A stretch of DNA of 64,000 bases, from the NCBI RefSeq assembly GCF_009857535.1, contig NZ_WWCS01000008.1, positions 186,001 through 250,000 of the forward strand, given 5' to 3'. The DNA is from Duganella margarita. Its GTDB lineage: Bacteria; Pseudomonadota; Gammaproteobacteria; Burkholderiales; Burkholderiaceae_D. This document shows, piece after piece, positions 36,389 through 46,444 of the stretch (the stretch's first letter is position 1; each line of letters opens with the position of its first letter). The notes beneath the pieces are model-generated. The model made no database searches and had not been told where the DNA came from. It worked only from the letters and a program-made list of their open reading frames with translations. The translations under genes were made by a program, and so were the position numbers.

Positions 36389-36400
36389 GGTACCGGTACC
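36389..36400. promoter_or_regulatory. candidate LacI-family operator
   Basis: GGTACCGGTACC is a perfect 12-base palindrome with the central CG typical of LacI-family operators. It lies 82 bases upstream of the regulator start and 118 bases upstream of the TonB receptor start, in the divergent intergenic region. No convincing -35/-10 pair could be assigned to either gene there. Confidence 0.6.
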
Positions 36401-36517
36401 ACTGAATTGTAGCGAAGCAGCTGTCACACACTAAGCTGGTTCTTCACCGATCAAAGCAGGTTTTCCGAATAAGACACAAGCGGCGCAAGGTGCGCTTTCA
36501 AATCAAGGGATCACAGC

Positions 36518-38752
36518 ATGAAGAGCAATAAGAAAATTTTTGGCGCGCTGACCATCGGCGCTTTGCTGGTCGCAACGGCCTATGCAGGCGCCGAGGAGGC
36601 CGATCCAACCCCGCTCAAGGGCCGCGACGACGGCGCCTCCGTGCCCAGCGTGACGGTCAGCGCCACGCGCCGCAACGCCTCGCTGCAATCGGTGCCGGTA
36701 GCGGTCACCGTGCTGGATGGCGATGCACTGAACAATGCCAACCGCACCAGCATCGACACCATCGTGCAGGAAGTGCCGAGCGTAACCTTCCGCCAGCAGG
36801 GCGGCAACAAGGATTCCACCATCTTTGTGCGTGGTATCGGTACCATCTCCACGTCGCCGGGCGTCGAGCCGACCGTGTCGACCGTGATCGACGGCGTGGT
36901 GTATGCGCGTCCGGGCCAGGCCACGCTGGACCTGCTGGACATCGAACACATTGAAATCCTGCGCGGCCCGCAAGGCACGTTGTTCGGCAAGAACGCTTCG
37001 TCCGGTGTGCTGAATGTGATCGGCCGTAAATCGACGCAGGAGACCACCGGCTTTGTCGACGCCTCCTGGTACGAGGGCAATGAGAAGCGCGTGCGCGCCG
37101 GCGTGTCCGGCGCTATCCAGCCGGGCGTGGTCAGCGCCTCGGTCACCGGCCTGTATGCGGACTATGACGGCAACATCGACAACGTCCACGCCGGCGGCGG
37201 CAAGCTGAATGGCTACGACCGCAAAGGCGTGCGCGCCCGCGTCGACATCACGCCGACCAGGGATCTGGATATCGCGCTGATCGCCGACTACCTGCGTTCG
37301 ACGTCATCGCCAACCTTTACCGCCTATAAATCGACGGCGGCCGCCTTTAATGCCGGCATCGCGCCGGTGGTGGCAGGCACCGAGAACCGCCAGGTCAACA
37401 CCGACATCCCGAGCGATATCCGCGACAAGAACAAAGGCCTGTCGGCGCAATTGGACTACCGCTTCAATGGCTATACGCTGACCTCCATCACGGCGGTGCG
37501 CGACTGGGACAACACCCAGTACACAAGCACCTCGGCGATCGGCAACGCTGCCGAAGTGGCGCGCATCACGGCGGCTTTCCCGGCCACGCGCGACATCGGC
37601 ACGGTGGAGTTCAAGCAGGCGTCGCAGGAACTGCGCCTCGCTTCGCCGAAAGAGCAGTTTGCGGAATACGTGGTCGGCGCATACTACCTGCACGGCAAGG
37701 ACCGCGAGGTGTATCAGCGCATCGTCAACAACGGTTCGGCGGTTAACTCCGGCCGCGCGGATTACGGCGTGAAGAACGACAGCTACTCTCTGTTCGGCGA
37801 GAGCACGCTGAACTTTGCCTCCGACTGGCGCGCCATCGCCGGCGCGCGGTGGACCCGCGACGACCTGTCCTACGACCACGCGCGCACCTCGACGCAGACC
37901 GTGGCGTTCGCCGGCGTGCAGCCCGCCACGCAAAGCACCGGTTCCACCAGCAAGGATGGCTACTCGGGCCGCGTCGGTCTGCAATACGACATCGCCCGCG
38001 ACATCAATACCTACGCGACGTACTCGCGCGGCTACAAAGGACCGGCCTACAACGTCTTTTTCAATATGCTGAGCCGCGATACGCTGGCACTGAAACCGGA
38101 AACTTCGGATTCGTTTGAACTGGGCCTGAAAGCCAGCGCCTTCGACCGCAAGCTGACCGCCAACATCGCCGTCTTCGACACCAGGTATTCCAACTACCAA
38201 GCCAACTTCTACGACACCGTAGCCGGCGCGGTCGTCACGCGTCTGATCAATGCGGGCGATGTCTCGACCAAGGGCGTGGAGCTGGACCTGAATGCGCGTC
38301 CCACCCGCGAGCTGACGCTGACCCAGTCGCTGGCATACACCGATGCGAAGATCGACAGCTTCAACTGCCCGGCCGCCGCTGCCGCATCGTGCAACCTGAA
38401 TGGTCAGCCGTTGCCGTTCTCGCCGAAGTGGAAGTCCTTCACCCGCGCCAGCTACGCGCTGCCGCTGCAGAATGGCTTCATCGTCGACTTCTCGGCCGAC
38501 TATACGTATCAGGCCAAGACGCAGTACGACTTGTTCCAGTCGGCCGATGCTATCCAGGGCGCGTATGGCATTGTTAACGCCGGTATCGCGCTGTCGTCGC
38601 CGGCCGGCGGCTGGCGCATCGCGCTGGTGGGCAAGAACCTGGCCAACAAATCGTACGCCACCAACCTGGTGACATCGACCGGCTATGTCACCCGCGCCGT
38701 GCCGCGTGACGATGAACGCTACTTCGGCATCACCGCCCGCAAGGAGTTCTGA
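36518..38752 (+). CDS. TonB-dependent outer-membrane receptor
   Basis: This 744-residue protein has a signal peptide (about 1-25), a plug domain (about 45-165; IRG-like FVRGIGT, EILRGPQGTLFGKNASSGVLN) and a 22-strand-type barrel ending in ...ITARKEF with the terminal Phe expected for Bam recognition. A TonB-box-like PSVTVSAT lies before the plug. These receptors import siderophores, sugars or organosulfur compounds across the outer membrane. Co-transcription with a flavin monooxygenase (ATGA overlap) and divergence from LacI and SsuA-like genes point to a nutrient rather than iron. Confidence 0.93.
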   Translation: MKSNKKIFGALTIGALLVATAYAGAEEADPTPLKGRDDGASVPSVTVSATRRNASLQSVPVAVTVLDGDALNNANRTSIDTIVQEVPSVTFRQQGGNKDSTIFVRGIGTISTSPGVEPTVSTVIDGVVYARPGQATLDLLDIEHIEILRGPQGTLFGKNASSGVLNVIGRKSTQETTGFVDASWYEGNEKRVRAGVSGAIQPGVVSASVTGLYADYDGNIDNVHAGGGKLNGYDRKGVRARVDITPTRDLDIALIADYLRSTSSPTFTAYKSTAAAFNAGIAPVVAGTENRQVNTDIPSDIRDKNKGLSAQLDYRFNGYTLTSITAVRDWDNTQYTSTSAIGNAAEVARITAAFPATRDIGTVEFKQASQELRLASPKEQFAEYVVGAYYLHGKDREVYQRIVNNGSAVNSGRADYGVKNDSYSLFGESTLNFASDWRAIAGARWTRDDLSYDHARTSTQTVAFAGVQPATQSTGSTSKDGYSGRVGLQYDIARDINTYATYSRGYKGPAYNVFFNMLSRDTLALKPETSDSFELGLKASAFDRKLTANIAVFDTRYSNYQANFYDTVAGAVVTRLINAGDVSTKGVELDLNARPTRELTLTQSLAYTDAKIDSFNCPAAAAASCNLNGQPLPFSPKWKSFTRASYALPLQNGFIVDFSADYTYQAKTQYDLFQSADAIQGAYGIVNAGIALSSPAGGWRIALVGKNLANKSYATNLVTSTGYVTRAVPRDDERYFGITARKEF

Positions 38753-40017
38753 TGGCTAAGCAGTTGAGTATCGCCGCGTTCATGATGCGTTATGGCCACC
38801 ACGTCGCGGCGTGGCGGCATCCGGACACCGACCTGGCGTCCAATCCGTTCAAGGTATTTCGCGAGCAGGTGCGCAGCGCGGAACGGGCCTGCCTGGATGC
38901 GGTGTTCTTCGCCGACAGCGTGGCGCTGACAGGCGCACCGTCGCTGGAGCCTTTGACGCTGCTGTCGGCATTGGCCGCATCGACCGAGAACATCGGCTTG
39001 ATCGGCACCGCCACCACCACCTACAACGAGCCGTACACGGTGGCGCGCCAGTTCGCGTCGCTGGACCTGCTGTCGGATGGCCGCGCAGGCTGGAATCTGG
39101 TCACCTCGGACAACGCGGCGGAAGCGGCCAACTTCGGCCGCGACCAGCACGTGGCGCATGCTGACCGCTATGCGCGGGCGCGGGAATTTCATCAAGTTGT
39201 CACAGGACTGTGGAATAGTTGGGGCCCCGGTGCGTTCGTCAACGATAAAGGCGGCACGCTGCCTTACGATCCGGCCAAGGTGCAGACACTGAATCATCGC
39301 GGCGACCATTTCGCCGTGGCGGGGCCGCTGAATGTGGCGCCCAGTCCGCAGGGACGTCCAGTGGTGGTGCAGGCCGGCGGCTCGGAGACCGGACGTGATC
39401 TGGCGGCGGGGACGGCGGAGGTGGTGTTCACCGCGCAACCCACGCTGGCCAAGGCGCAGGCGTTCTACCGCGATATCAAGGACCGCGTAATCGCCAAGGG
39501 CCGCAGTCCCGATGCGGTCAAGGTCATGCCCGGATTGTTTGCGGTGGTCGGCCGCACGCAGGAAGAGGCGGATGCCAGGTTCGCGCAGTTGCAGTCGCTG
39601 ATCGAACCGAAGGCCGGACTGGCGCTGCTGGGACGCATGATCGGCAATTTCGATTTGTCCGGATACCCGGTGGATGGTCCGCTGCCGGAGCTGCCGCAGA
39701 CGCAGGATGGTCAGCGCAGCCGCCAGCAGTTGCTGACGGATCTGGCGCAGGGCGAGAACCTGACGATACGCCAGCTTTACGAGCGCATCGCTGGCGGTCG
39801 CGGGCACTTCACCGTGGTCGGCACGCCGCAGCTGGTGGCGGATCGCATGCAGGAGTGGTTTGAGCAGGGCGCGGCCGACGGCTTTAATTTCATGGCGCCG
39901 GCGCTGCCTGGCGGGTTGGATGATTTTCTGGAGCTGGTGATTCCTGAGTTGCAGCGGCGCGGCTTGTTCCGCACGTCGTACGCAGGCAGCACCTTGCGTT
40001 CGCATTTGGGTTTATAG
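38752..40017 (+). CDS. LLM-class FMN-dependent monooxygenase, NtaA/SnaA/DszA type
   Basis: This 421-residue TIM-barrel flavoprotein is of the bacterial luciferase superfamily. The N-terminus ([24 protein letters not shown]), [16 protein letters not shown] and [16 protein letters not shown] segments are typical of NtaA/SnaA/DszA monooxygenases. These use reduced FMN from a separate reductase to oxidise sulfur or amine substrates. No flavin reductase gene is adjacent. Its start overlaps the receptor stop (ATGA). With the SsuA-like protein nearby, an organosulfur substrate is the best guess. Confidence 0.9.
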   Translation: MAKQLSIAAFMMRYGHHVAAWRHPDTDLASNPFKVFREQVRSAERACLDAVFFADSVALTGAPSLEPLTLLSALAASTENIGLIGTATTTYNEPYTVARQFASLDLLSDGRAGWNLVTSDNAAEAANFGRDQHVAHADRYARAREFHQVVTGLWNSWGPGAFVNDKGGTLPYDPAKVQTLNHRGDHFAVAGPLNVAPSPQGRPVVVQAGGSETGRDLAAGTAEVVFTAQPTLAKAQAFYRDIKDRVIAKGRSPDAVKVMPGLFAVVGRTQEEADARFAQLQSLIEPKAGLALLGRMIGNFDLSGYPVDGPLPELPQTQDGQRSRQQLLTDLAQGENLTIRQLYERIAGGRGHFTVVGTPQLVADRMQEWFEQGAADGFNFMAPALPGGLDDFLELVIPELQRRGLFRTSYAGSTLRSHLGL

Positions 40018-40025
40018 GAGCAGGC

Positions 40026-41312
40026 ATGAAAGCAGTAAGCAGGATGTTGGTGTTGGCGGTCGCTTTGGCGGCGGCGCAGGTCGGTGCGCAGGAGTACTAC
40101 GGCGATTTCCGTCCCGATGCGCCGGAGCTGGCGGCACGCGGTCCGCTGCAAGTGGGCGTGCGCACGCTTGTGGCGGAACACAAGGACCAACTCGATATCC
40201 TGCATGCGACTGCCGAACAGCCGAACCCGCGCTACGGCCGCAAGCTGACGCTGGAGGTGTGGTATCCGGCGCGGCTGGCGGCCGGCCAGCATGAGCACAC
40301 CGTCTACACCGACGTGCTGGGCGCCGGCGCCAATGATCCGAAGCGGCCGAATACGCCGTTCCAGTTCAACGGCCGCGCCGCGCGCGATGCGGCACCAGCC
40401 GCAGGGCAGGGCGGACGCTACCCGCTGGTGATCGTCTCGCACGGGTATCCCGGCTCGCGGCTGCAAATGAGCTACCTGACGGAAAACCTGGCGTCGAAGG
40501 GTTATGTTGTCGTCGCCATCGATCATCTGGAATCCACGCGCGCGGACAAGGCCGGCTTCCCGAGCACGCTGCTGAACCGCCGCCTGGACGATTTGTTCGT
40601 GCTGGACACCGTTGCCGCCTGGGCCAAACCGGGCAGCGGCAACTTCCTGGCCGGCGTGGTGGACGCCGACAACACCGCCCTGATCGGCTACTCGATGGGC
40701 GGCTACGGCGCGCTGAACGCGGTCGGCGCCGGCATTAGCGCGTCGGCGGTGGCGTACGTGCCGGGCGGCAGCCTGGCCGTCAACCAGCAGGGCAACCAGC
40801 AATATGAAGCGCAACGCGACCCGCGCATCAAGGCCGTGGTGGCGTTCGCGCCCTGGGGCGCCGCCAACCAGGTATGGGACGCGGCGGGGCTGGCCGGCGT
40901 GCGCACGCCGACGCTGTTCATCAGCGGCGACCAGGACGACGTGGCCGGCTACAGGGACGGTGTGCTCAAACTGTTCGAAGGCACGGTGCATGCGGACCGC
41001 TACCTGCTGACCTACGTCGGCGGCCGCCACAACTCGGCGCCGAATCCGCCGTCACCGGCCGCCTGGAGCAATTTCGACGACTTCATGGCCTATTCGGAGC
41101 CGGTGTGGGACAGCCGCCGCATCAACAACATCAACCAGCACTTCGTCACGGCTTTCCTCGGCATCCAGCTGAAACAGCAGCCGTTCCAACCCTACCTCGA
41201 CCTGCCGCCGCTGCAGGCCGACGGTACCGCCAAGCCCGATCCCGGCCTGTGGAAGGGCTTCGCCAAGCGTACCGCGCTGGGTCTGGAATGGCGCCATCTG
41301 CCGGCGCAATAG
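40026..41312 (+). CDS. exported alpha/beta hydrolase (dienelactone hydrolase/PAF-acetylhydrolase-like)
   Basis: This 428-residue protein has a signal peptide ([21 protein letters not shown]). The alpha/beta hydrolase core has [11 protein letters not shown] (oxyanion region), the nucleophile elbow GYSMGGYG, the acid segment SGDQDD and a late His in GGRHNSAP. The N-terminal 100 residues are similar to PAF-acetylhydrolase/chlorophyllase-like enzymes. It begins 9 bases after the monooxygenase gene and closes the operon. A periplasmic ester hydrolase acting on the imported compound is inferred. Confidence 0.82.
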   Translation: MKAVSRMLVLAVALAAAQVGAQEYYGDFRPDAPELAARGPLQVGVRTLVAEHKDQLDILHATAEQPNPRYGRKLTLEVWYPARLAAGQHEHTVYTDVLGAGANDPKRPNTPFQFNGRAARDAAPAAGQGGRYPLVIVSHGYPGSRLQMSYLTENLASKGYVVVAIDHLESTRADKAGFPSTLLNRRLDDLFVLDTVAAWAKPGSGNFLAGVVDADNTALIGYSMGGYGALNAVGAGISASAVAYVPGGSLAVNQQGNQQYEAQRDPRIKAVVAFAPWGAANQVWDAAGLAGVRTPTLFISGDQDDVAGYRDGVLKLFEGTVHADRYLLTYVGGRHNSAPNPPSPAAWSNFDDFMAYSEPVWDSRRINNINQHFVTAFLGIQLKQQPFQPYLDLPPLQADGTAKPDPGLWKGFAKRTALGLEWRHLPAQ

Positions 41313-41365
41313 TCCAGTTGTCAGCTTGATCATGTTCTTAAGGCGCCTGTAAGGCTGTCAGCTTG

Positions 41366-41371
41366 TATAAT
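41366..41371 (+). promoter_or_regulatory. perfect -10 box upstream of ubiE
   Basis: TATAAT lies 33 bases upstream of the ubiE ATG at 41399. No good -35 hexamer is found at 16-18 bases, so the call rests on the -10 alone. Confidence 0.4.
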
Positions 41372-41398
41372 GCTGGCAAACTAACAGGCCTGCATACC

Positions 41399-42133
41399 AT
41401 GACCAATACCACTCACTTCGGTTACAAAACCGTCGCGGAAGAAGATAAAGTCCGCGAAGTTGCCAAGGTTTTCCATTCTGTCGCCGCCAAGTACGACATC
41501 ATGAACGACGTCATGTCGGCTGGCCTGCACCGCGTCTGGAAGATCTTCACCATCGCTAACGCGGCCGTGCGTCCAGGCTTTAAATGCCTGGATATCGCCG
41601 GCGGCACCGGCGACCTGGCCAAGGTGTTCGCCAAGCAGGCCGGCCCCACCGGCGAGGTCTGGCTGACAGACATCAACGAGTCGATGCTGCGCGTGGGACG
41701 CGACCGCCTCTTGAATCGCGGCCTGATGACCCCCACATTGTTGTGCGATGCCGAGAAACTGCCTTTCCCGGACAACTATTTCGACCGCGTCAGCGTCGCC
41801 TTCGGCCTGCGTAATATGACGCACAAGGACCAGGCGCTGAAGGAAATGCGCCGCGTGCTCAAGCCGGGCGGCAAGCTGCTGGTGCTGGAATTCTCGAAAG
41901 TGGCCGAGCCGCTGCAAAAGCCGTACGACATCTACTCGTTCAAGGTGCTGCCGTGGATGGGCCAGAAAATTGCCGGCGATGCGGAAAGCTATCGCTATCT
42001 GGCGGAATCGATCCGCATGCACCCGGACCAGGAAACGCTGAAAACCATGATGGAAGAAGCGGGCCTGGAACGGGTAACGTATTACAACTTGACGGCAGGT
42101 GTGGCCGCTTTACACACCGGTATCAAAATGTAA
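41399..42133 (+). CDS. ubiE: bifunctional demethylmenaquinone/ubiquinone C-methyltransferase
   Basis: This 244-residue SAM methyltransferase has motif [12 protein letters not shown] and the UbiE signatures [17 protein letters not shown] and [16 protein letters not shown]. It performs the C-methylation step of ubiquinone (and menaquinone) synthesis. ATG 41399 gives the conserved length; an upstream in-frame start at 41363 overlaps the -10 box. It leads into the Tim44-like gene after 14 bases. Confidence 0.96.
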   Translation: MTNTTHFGYKTVAEEDKVREVAKVFHSVAAKYDIMNDVMSAGLHRVWKIFTIANAAVRPGFKCLDIAGGTGDLAKVFAKQAGPTGEVWLTDINESMLRVGRDRLLNRGLMTPTLLCDAEKLPFPDNYFDRVSVAFGLRNMTHKDQALKEMRRVLKPGGKLLVLEFSKVAEPLQKPYDIYSFKVLPWMGQKIAGDAESYRYLAESIRMHPDQETLKTMMEEAGLERVTYYNLTAGVAALHTGIKM

Positions 42134-42147
42134 TGACTGGAGTGACC

Positions 42148-43056
42148 ATGAACTTGAAAAAAATCCTGATCGGCGCGGTAATCGCCGTGTCCGCCATGTC
42201 GATGCTGAGCGAGGCGATCGCCCGTCCTGCCGGCGGCGGCCGTTCGTTTGGCCGTCAGTCGCAAAACGTCAACCGCATGCCTGCTCAACCTGCGCCGCAG
42301 CAAGCGCCACGCCAGGCCCAGCCTGCGCCGGCGCCGGGCACGCCGCCGGTGGCCGCACCGAAACCTAGCCCATGGAAGGGCATTCTGGGCGGTGCGCTGC
42401 TGGGTCTGGGCCTGGGCGCCTTGTTCTCGCACTTCGGTCTGGGTGGTGCGCTGGGTGGCGCAATCGGCTCGATCATCATGCTCGCGCTGCTGGCAGGCGT
42501 GGTGTTCTTCATCTTCCGCCTGATCCGCGGCAAATCGCAACCGGCCGCTGCGCCGGCGGCGTTTGGCGGCAACCAGAACGTGTATTCGATGCCGCCGCAA
42601 GGCGGTTCGGCGACGCCGGACATCGGGTCGCGTCTGCAACCAGCCGCCGCGCCAGTACCGGTGCAGCCGCATCAGCAGTGGGGCGTGCCGGGCGACTTCG
42701 ACCAGGCCACCTTCCTGCGCGTGGCCAAGAGCAACTTCATTCGCTTGCAAGCGGCATGGGATAAAGGCGACGTGGCCGATATCCGCGAATTCACCACGCC
42801 GGAAGTGTTTGCCGAGATGAAGATGCAGATCAGCGAGCGCACCGTGGCCGACTACACCGACGTGGTCAGCATCGATGCCGAACTGCTGGGCATCGAGACC
42901 ACCGACACCGAGTATCTGGCGAGCGTCAAGTTCACCGGTATGATCAAGCCGGCGCCGGATGCACTGGCCGAGCCGTACCACGAAGTGTGGAACCTGGCCA
43001 AGCCAATCAACGGTTCCAGCGGCTGGCTGCTGGCAGGTATCCAGCAACTGGCGTAA
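42148..43056 (+). CDS. Tim44-like domain membrane protein
   Basis: This protein has 302 residues from ATG 42148 (GGAG 5 bases upstream; ATG 42133 lacks a site). It has a signal or anchor segment (about 1-26), a Pro/Gln/Ala-rich linker, two Gly-rich hydrophobic helices (about 72-125), and a C-terminal Tim44-like domain (about 180-300). The same gene lies beside ubiE and ubiB in many betaproteobacteria. Its function is unknown, and the mitochondrial Tim44 role should not be transferred. The composite palindromic element follows its stop by two bases. Confidence 0.87.
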   Translation: MNLKKILIGAVIAVSAMSMLSEAIARPAGGGRSFGRQSQNVNRMPAQPAPQQAPRQAQPAPAPGTPPVAAPKPSPWKGILGGALLGLGLGALFSHFGLGGALGGAIGSIIMLALLAGVVFFIFRLIRGKSQPAAAPAAFGGNQNVYSMPPQGGSATPDIGSRLQPAAAPVPVQPHQQWGVPGDFDQATFLRVAKSNFIRLQAAWDKGDVADIREFTTPEVFAEMKMQISERTVADYTDVVSIDAELLGIETTDTEYLASVKFTGMIKPAPDALAEPYHEVWNLAKPINGSSGWLLAGIQQLA

Positions 43057-43105
43057 AACCCCGCAGGGCCACAGAGGGGTCGGACCCCGTACGGGGTCCG
43101 ACCCC
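43057..43105. repeat. composite 3'-end palindromic element, copy 2
   Basis: The box CCCCGCAGGGCC (43059-43070) starts two bases after the Tim44-like stop. It is followed by 5 bases and a perfect 30-base palindrome (43076-43105; half GGGGTCGGACCCCGT). Relative to copy 1 at 8785-8814 the palindrome differs only at two positions, and these pair with each other, so both copies stay perfectly self-complementary. Confidence 0.8.
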
Positions 43106-43154
43106 GCGACGGCGCACCGGTTTGCGGGTCAAGCCGGCTTAACTGGTAAGATCG

Positions 43155-43184
43155 AACCGCCCGCACTCCGGGCGGTTTTGTTTT
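43155..43184 (+). terminator. strong rho-independent terminator just upstream of ubiJ
   Basis: AACCGCCCG (43155-43163) pairs perfectly with CGGGCGGTT (43169-43177) around a CACTC loop, followed by a TTTTGTTTT run. It ends the ubiE-Tim44 unit. The ubiJ ATG is only 14 bases further on. Confidence 0.85.
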
Positions 43185-43197
43185 GAACGGCTATCAC

Positions 43198-43806
43198 ATG
43201 ATTTCATTGAATCCAGGCAGTTTCTCCGCAGCGCCCGCCAGCGCCGCCATTAACCACTTGCTGGCGCAGGAGCCATGGGCGCGCCAGGAGTTGCTGCGTC
43301 ACGCCGGCAAGACCGCCAGCATCGACGCCGGCAGCGTTGCGCTGCGCCTGCGGGTGACCGCCGACGGCTATCTGGAACCGGCGCCTGCCGACGAGCCGGC
43401 CCGCGTCACCATCCGCGTCAAACTGTCCGACCTGCCGCTGATCGCGCAAAACCGCGAGCGCGCCTTCTCTTACGTGCAAATCGAAGGCGACGCCGAATTC
43501 GCCAACGCCATCTCCAGCCTCAGCAAATCGCTGCGCTGGGAAGCCGAGCATGACCTGGAAAAAGTGGTTGGCCCGATCATCGCCGTGCGCGCCGTCTCCG
43601 GCGCCAGGGCCGCGTTGGAAGCGGTCAAGGCCGGCCACCAGAAGCTGGCCGAAAACGTCGCCGAATTCCTGCTCGACGAAAAACAGGTGCTGGTGCGGCC
43701 GCACACGGTAGAAGCTTTCTCGGCCGAGGTCAGCCGCCTGCGCGACGATGTCGAACGCACCGCCAAGCGCCTCGCCAAACTGGAACAGAAACTGGGATCA
43801 CAATAA
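43198..43806 (+). CDS. ubiJ: ubiquinone biosynthesis accessory factor UbiJ (SCP2 domain)
   Basis: This 202-residue protein has an SCP2 sterol-binding domain (about 12-115) and a C-terminal coiled coil ([24 protein letters not shown]). UbiJ binds lipid and scaffolds the late ubiquinone hydroxylases with UbiK. ATG 43198 is chosen because an upstream TTG at 43183 falls inside the terminator T-run. It overlaps ubiB by one base (TAATG). The gene has no obvious ribosome site and sits immediately after a terminator. Confidence 0.9.
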   Translation: MISLNPGSFSAAPASAAINHLLAQEPWARQELLRHAGKTASIDAGSVALRLRVTADGYLEPAPADEPARVTIRVKLSDLPLIAQNRERAFSYVQIEGDAEFANAISSLSKSLRWEAEHDLEKVVGPIIAVRAVSGARAALEAVKAGHQKLAENVAEFLLDEKQVLVRPHTVEAFSAEVSRLRDDVERTAKRLAKLEQKLGSQ

Positions 43807-45371
43807 TGCAGAAATTCTTGCGCCTGCTGAAAATTCTGCGGGTATCGGTACGCTACGGCCTCGACGAAATCGCCATCTCCGGCTTGAAAAAACCGCGCAT
43901 CGCCAAATTCATCGACACCGCGTTTTTCTGGCGCGACCTGTCCACGCCGCGCGGCGTGCGGCTGCGCATGGCGCTGGAAGAACTGGGTCCAATCTTCGTC
44001 AAGTTCGGCCAGGTGCTGTCGACCCGCAGCGACCTGATTCCGGCCGACCTGGTGATCGAACTGTCGCGCCTGCAGGACCGGGTGCCGCCGTTCGATTCCG
44101 ACCTGGCCGTGGCGCAAATCCAGAAATCGCTGGGCGCCCATCCGGACCAGCTGTTTGCCACCTTTGAACGCACGCCGGTAGCCTCGGCCTCGATCGCGCA
44201 GGTGCACTTCGCCACGCTCAAGGATGGCCGCCAGGTGGCGGTCAAGGTGCTGCGTCCGGGCATGAAAAAGTCCATCGACGAGGACGTGGCGCTGATGCAC
44301 ATCGCCGCCGAGTGGATCGGCAACGTCTGGGCCGACAGCAAGCGCCTGAAGCCGAAAGAGGTGGTGGCCGAATTCGACAAATACCTGCACGACGAGCTGG
44401 ACCTGATGCGCGAAGCCGCCAACGCCAGCCAGCTGCGCCGCAATTTCGCCGATTCGCAACTGCTGCTGGTGCCGGAAATGCACTGGGATTACTGCTCGCC
44501 GAGCGTGATCGTGATGGAGCGCATGCACGGCATTCCGGTGTCGCAGATCGACCGCCTGGCCGCTGCCGGCGTCGACCTGAAAAAGCTGTCCAGCGACGGC
44601 GTGGAAATCTTCTTCACGCAGGTGTTCCGCGACGGCTTCTTCCACGCGGATATGCATCCGGGGAACATCCTGGTGTCGATCGAGCCGGAGACGTTCGGCC
44701 GCTACATTGCGCTGGACTTCGGCATCGTCGGCACGCTGACCGATTACGACAAGGATTACCTGTCGCAGAATTTCCTGGCGTTCTTCCGCCGCGACTACAA
44801 GCGGGTGGCCGAGGCCCACATTGAGTCCGGCTGGGCGCCGAAGGAAACCCGCGTCGATGAGCTGGAATCGGCGGTGCGCGCCTGCTGCGAGCCGATCTTC
44901 GACCGGCCGCTGAAGGATATTTCCTTCGGCCAAATCCTGCTGCGCCTGTTCCAGACCTCGCGCCGCTTCAACGTCGAAGTGCAGCCGCAACTGGTGCTGC
45001 TGCAAAAGACGCTGCTGAATATCGAAGGCCTCGGCCGCCAGCTCGATCCGGACCTGGACTTGTGGAAGACCGCCAAGCCCTACCTGGAAAACTGGATGGG
45101 TGAGCAGGTCGGCTGGAAAGGCTTCTTGCAGCGCCTGAAAGCCGAGGCACCGCGCTACGCCCACATCTTCCCGCAGCTGCCGCGCCTGGCGCATCAGGCG
45201 CTGGAGCGGCATGCCGAACGGCCCAACGACAACACTGAGCTGATCAAGGTGCTGATCAACGAACAGCAGCGCACCAACCGGCTGCTGAGCTTGGTGGTCT
45301 ACTTCGCCGGTGCGTTTGCGCTGGGCGTGGCCGGCTTCAATCTTTATCAGCGCTTCCACCATCTGCTGTAA
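43806..45371 (+). CDS. ubiB: ubiquinone biosynthesis regulatory protein kinase-like UbiB
   Basis: This 521-residue atypical kinase-like ATPase of the ABC1/ADCK family has the KxGQ motif [14 protein letters not shown], the Ala-rich loop ASASIAQVH, the HADMHPGN catalytic-like loop and ALDFGIVG metal-binding segment. The C-terminus has two predicted membrane helices. It is needed for ubiquinone synthesis or mobilisation. It is coupled to ubiJ, and a methyltransferase gene follows after 5 bases. Confidence 0.95.
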   Translation: MQKFLRLLKILRVSVRYGLDEIAISGLKKPRIAKFIDTAFFWRDLSTPRGVRLRMALEELGPIFVKFGQVLSTRSDLIPADLVIELSRLQDRVPPFDSDLAVAQIQKSLGAHPDQLFATFERTPVASASIAQVHFATLKDGRQVAVKVLRPGMKKSIDEDVALMHIAAEWIGNVWADSKRLKPKEVVAEFDKYLHDELDLMREAANASQLRRNFADSQLLLVPEMHWDYCSPSVIVMERMHGIPVSQIDRLAAAGVDLKKLSSDGVEIFFTQVFRDGFFHADMHPGNILVSIEPETFGRYIALDFGIVGTLTDYDKDYLSQNFLAFFRRDYKRVAEAHIESGWAPKETRVDELESAVRACCEPIFDRPLKDISFGQILLRLFQTSRRFNVEVQPQLVLLQKTLLNIEGLGRQLDPDLDLWKTAKPYLENWMGEQVGWKGFLQRLKAEAPRYAHIFPQLPRLAHQALERHAERPNDNTELIKVLINEQQRTNRLLSLVVYFAGAFALGVAGFNLYQRFHHLL

Positions 45372-45376
45372 GCGCC

Positions 45377-45970
45377 ATGGCGGATTTCCAGCAACGTGAT
45401 CCTTTGTCGCCGGCGTTCTGGGATGAGCGCTTCGAGCGCCATTTCACGCCGTGGGACAAGGGCGGCGTGCCGCAAGCCTTGCAGGATTTCGTCGCTGGCC
45501 ATTCGCCGCTGACCACGCTGATTCCCGGCTGCGGCTCGGCCTATGAACTGGCCTTTCTGGCAGGGCAGGGCTGGGACGCCACCGCGATCGATTTTTCGCC
45601 CGCTGCGGTAGCGCAGGGCAAGCGGGCGGCCGGCGAGCATGCGGCACGAGTAGTGGAGGCGGATTTCTTTGCATGGCAGCCGGCGGCGCCGCTGCAATTG
45701 ATCTACGAACGGGCTTTTCTGTGCGCGATGCCGCGCGCCATGTGGCCGCAGGTGGCTGCGCGCTGGGCACAGCTGCTGGCGCCGGGGGCGCTGCTGGCAG
45801 GGTATTTCTTCTTTGATGACGCGGCCAAGGGGCCGCCGTTCGGCATCCAGCGCGCGCAACTGGAGCAGCTGCTGCGCGCGGATTTCGCGTGCATTGCCGA
45901 CGACGCCGTCAGCGACTCCATCCCGGTGTTCGCCGGCAAGGAGCGCTGGATGGTGTGGCGCCGTCGCTAG
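45377..45970 (+). CDS. TPMT family SAM-dependent methyltransferase
   Basis: This 197-residue protein is of the thiopurine methyltransferase-like group. It has WDERFERHFTPWDKGGVPQAL near the N-terminus, the SAM motif LIPGCGSAYE (about 48-57) and ATAIDFSP. Bacterial TPMTs methylate thio-, seleno- or tellurium compounds, and some act in other pathways. The substrate here is unknown. It follows ubiB by 5 bases and may be co-transcribed. Confidence 0.85.
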   Translation: MADFQQRDPLSPAFWDERFERHFTPWDKGGVPQALQDFVAGHSPLTTLIPGCGSAYELAFLAGQGWDATAIDFSPAAVAQGKRAAGEHAARVVEADFFAWQPAAPLQLIYERAFLCAMPRAMWPQVAARWAQLLAPGALLAGYFFFDDAAKGPPFGIQRAQLEQLLRADFACIADDAVSDSIPVFAGKERWMVWRRR

Positions 45971-45976
45971 CGCCAG

Positions 45977-46342
45977 TTAGTCGCGGCGTGGGTTGTTGGG
46001 ATGGTCGTCGCGGCCGTTCGGCACGCCGTCATGATCGTTGTCGCCACGGGCCCAGTTGCCGCGGCTCATTTCCCAATGGCCGTTACGCTCGACCCAGGTT
46101 GGCTGATGATAGACATAGCCGCGGCGCTCGCGCTCCCAGTGGCCTTTGGTCCATACGTGACGGTTGTTGCGCCAATCCCAGTAGCCTGGGGCCCACACAT
46201 AGCCGTGGCGTGGCGGCGGCACCACCTCATGACGCGGCGCTGGCGGCGCGGTTTGCACCACGATCACGGCAGCGGAGGCGGGCAGGGTAAATGTACCGGC
46301 GGAAGCCACAATGGCGGCAGCAAGCAAAAGTTTCTTCATCAT
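45977..46342 (-). CDS. exported YXWXGXW-repeat protein
   Basis: This 121-residue protein has a signal peptide (about 1-24, ending ASA) and tandem aromatic repeats (YVWAPGYWDW, HVWTKGHWERE, TWVERNGHWEM) typical of the YXWXGXW family, followed by a charged, Asp/Asn/Arg-rich tail. AGGAG lies upstream of the tandem ATG codons at 46342 and 46339. The family is periplasmic or cell-surface with no known activity. It converges on the methyltransferase gene with 6 bases between. Confidence 0.82.
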   Translation of the reverse strand: MMKKLLLAAAIVASAGTFTLPASAAVIVVQTAPPAPRHEVVPPPRHGYVWAPGYWDWRNNRHVWTKGHWERERRGYVYHQPTWVERNGHWEMSRGNWARGDNDHDGVPNGRDDHPNNPRRD

Positions 46343-46444
46343 GTTGAGCTCCTCTTTTAAGGTGTAGTTACCGTTATAAAGAGGTGTGCCGGGCGTGTCT
46401 GTGCGAGCGCCCGCATAGCAGCGTAACGGGGGCCACGACCTTCG

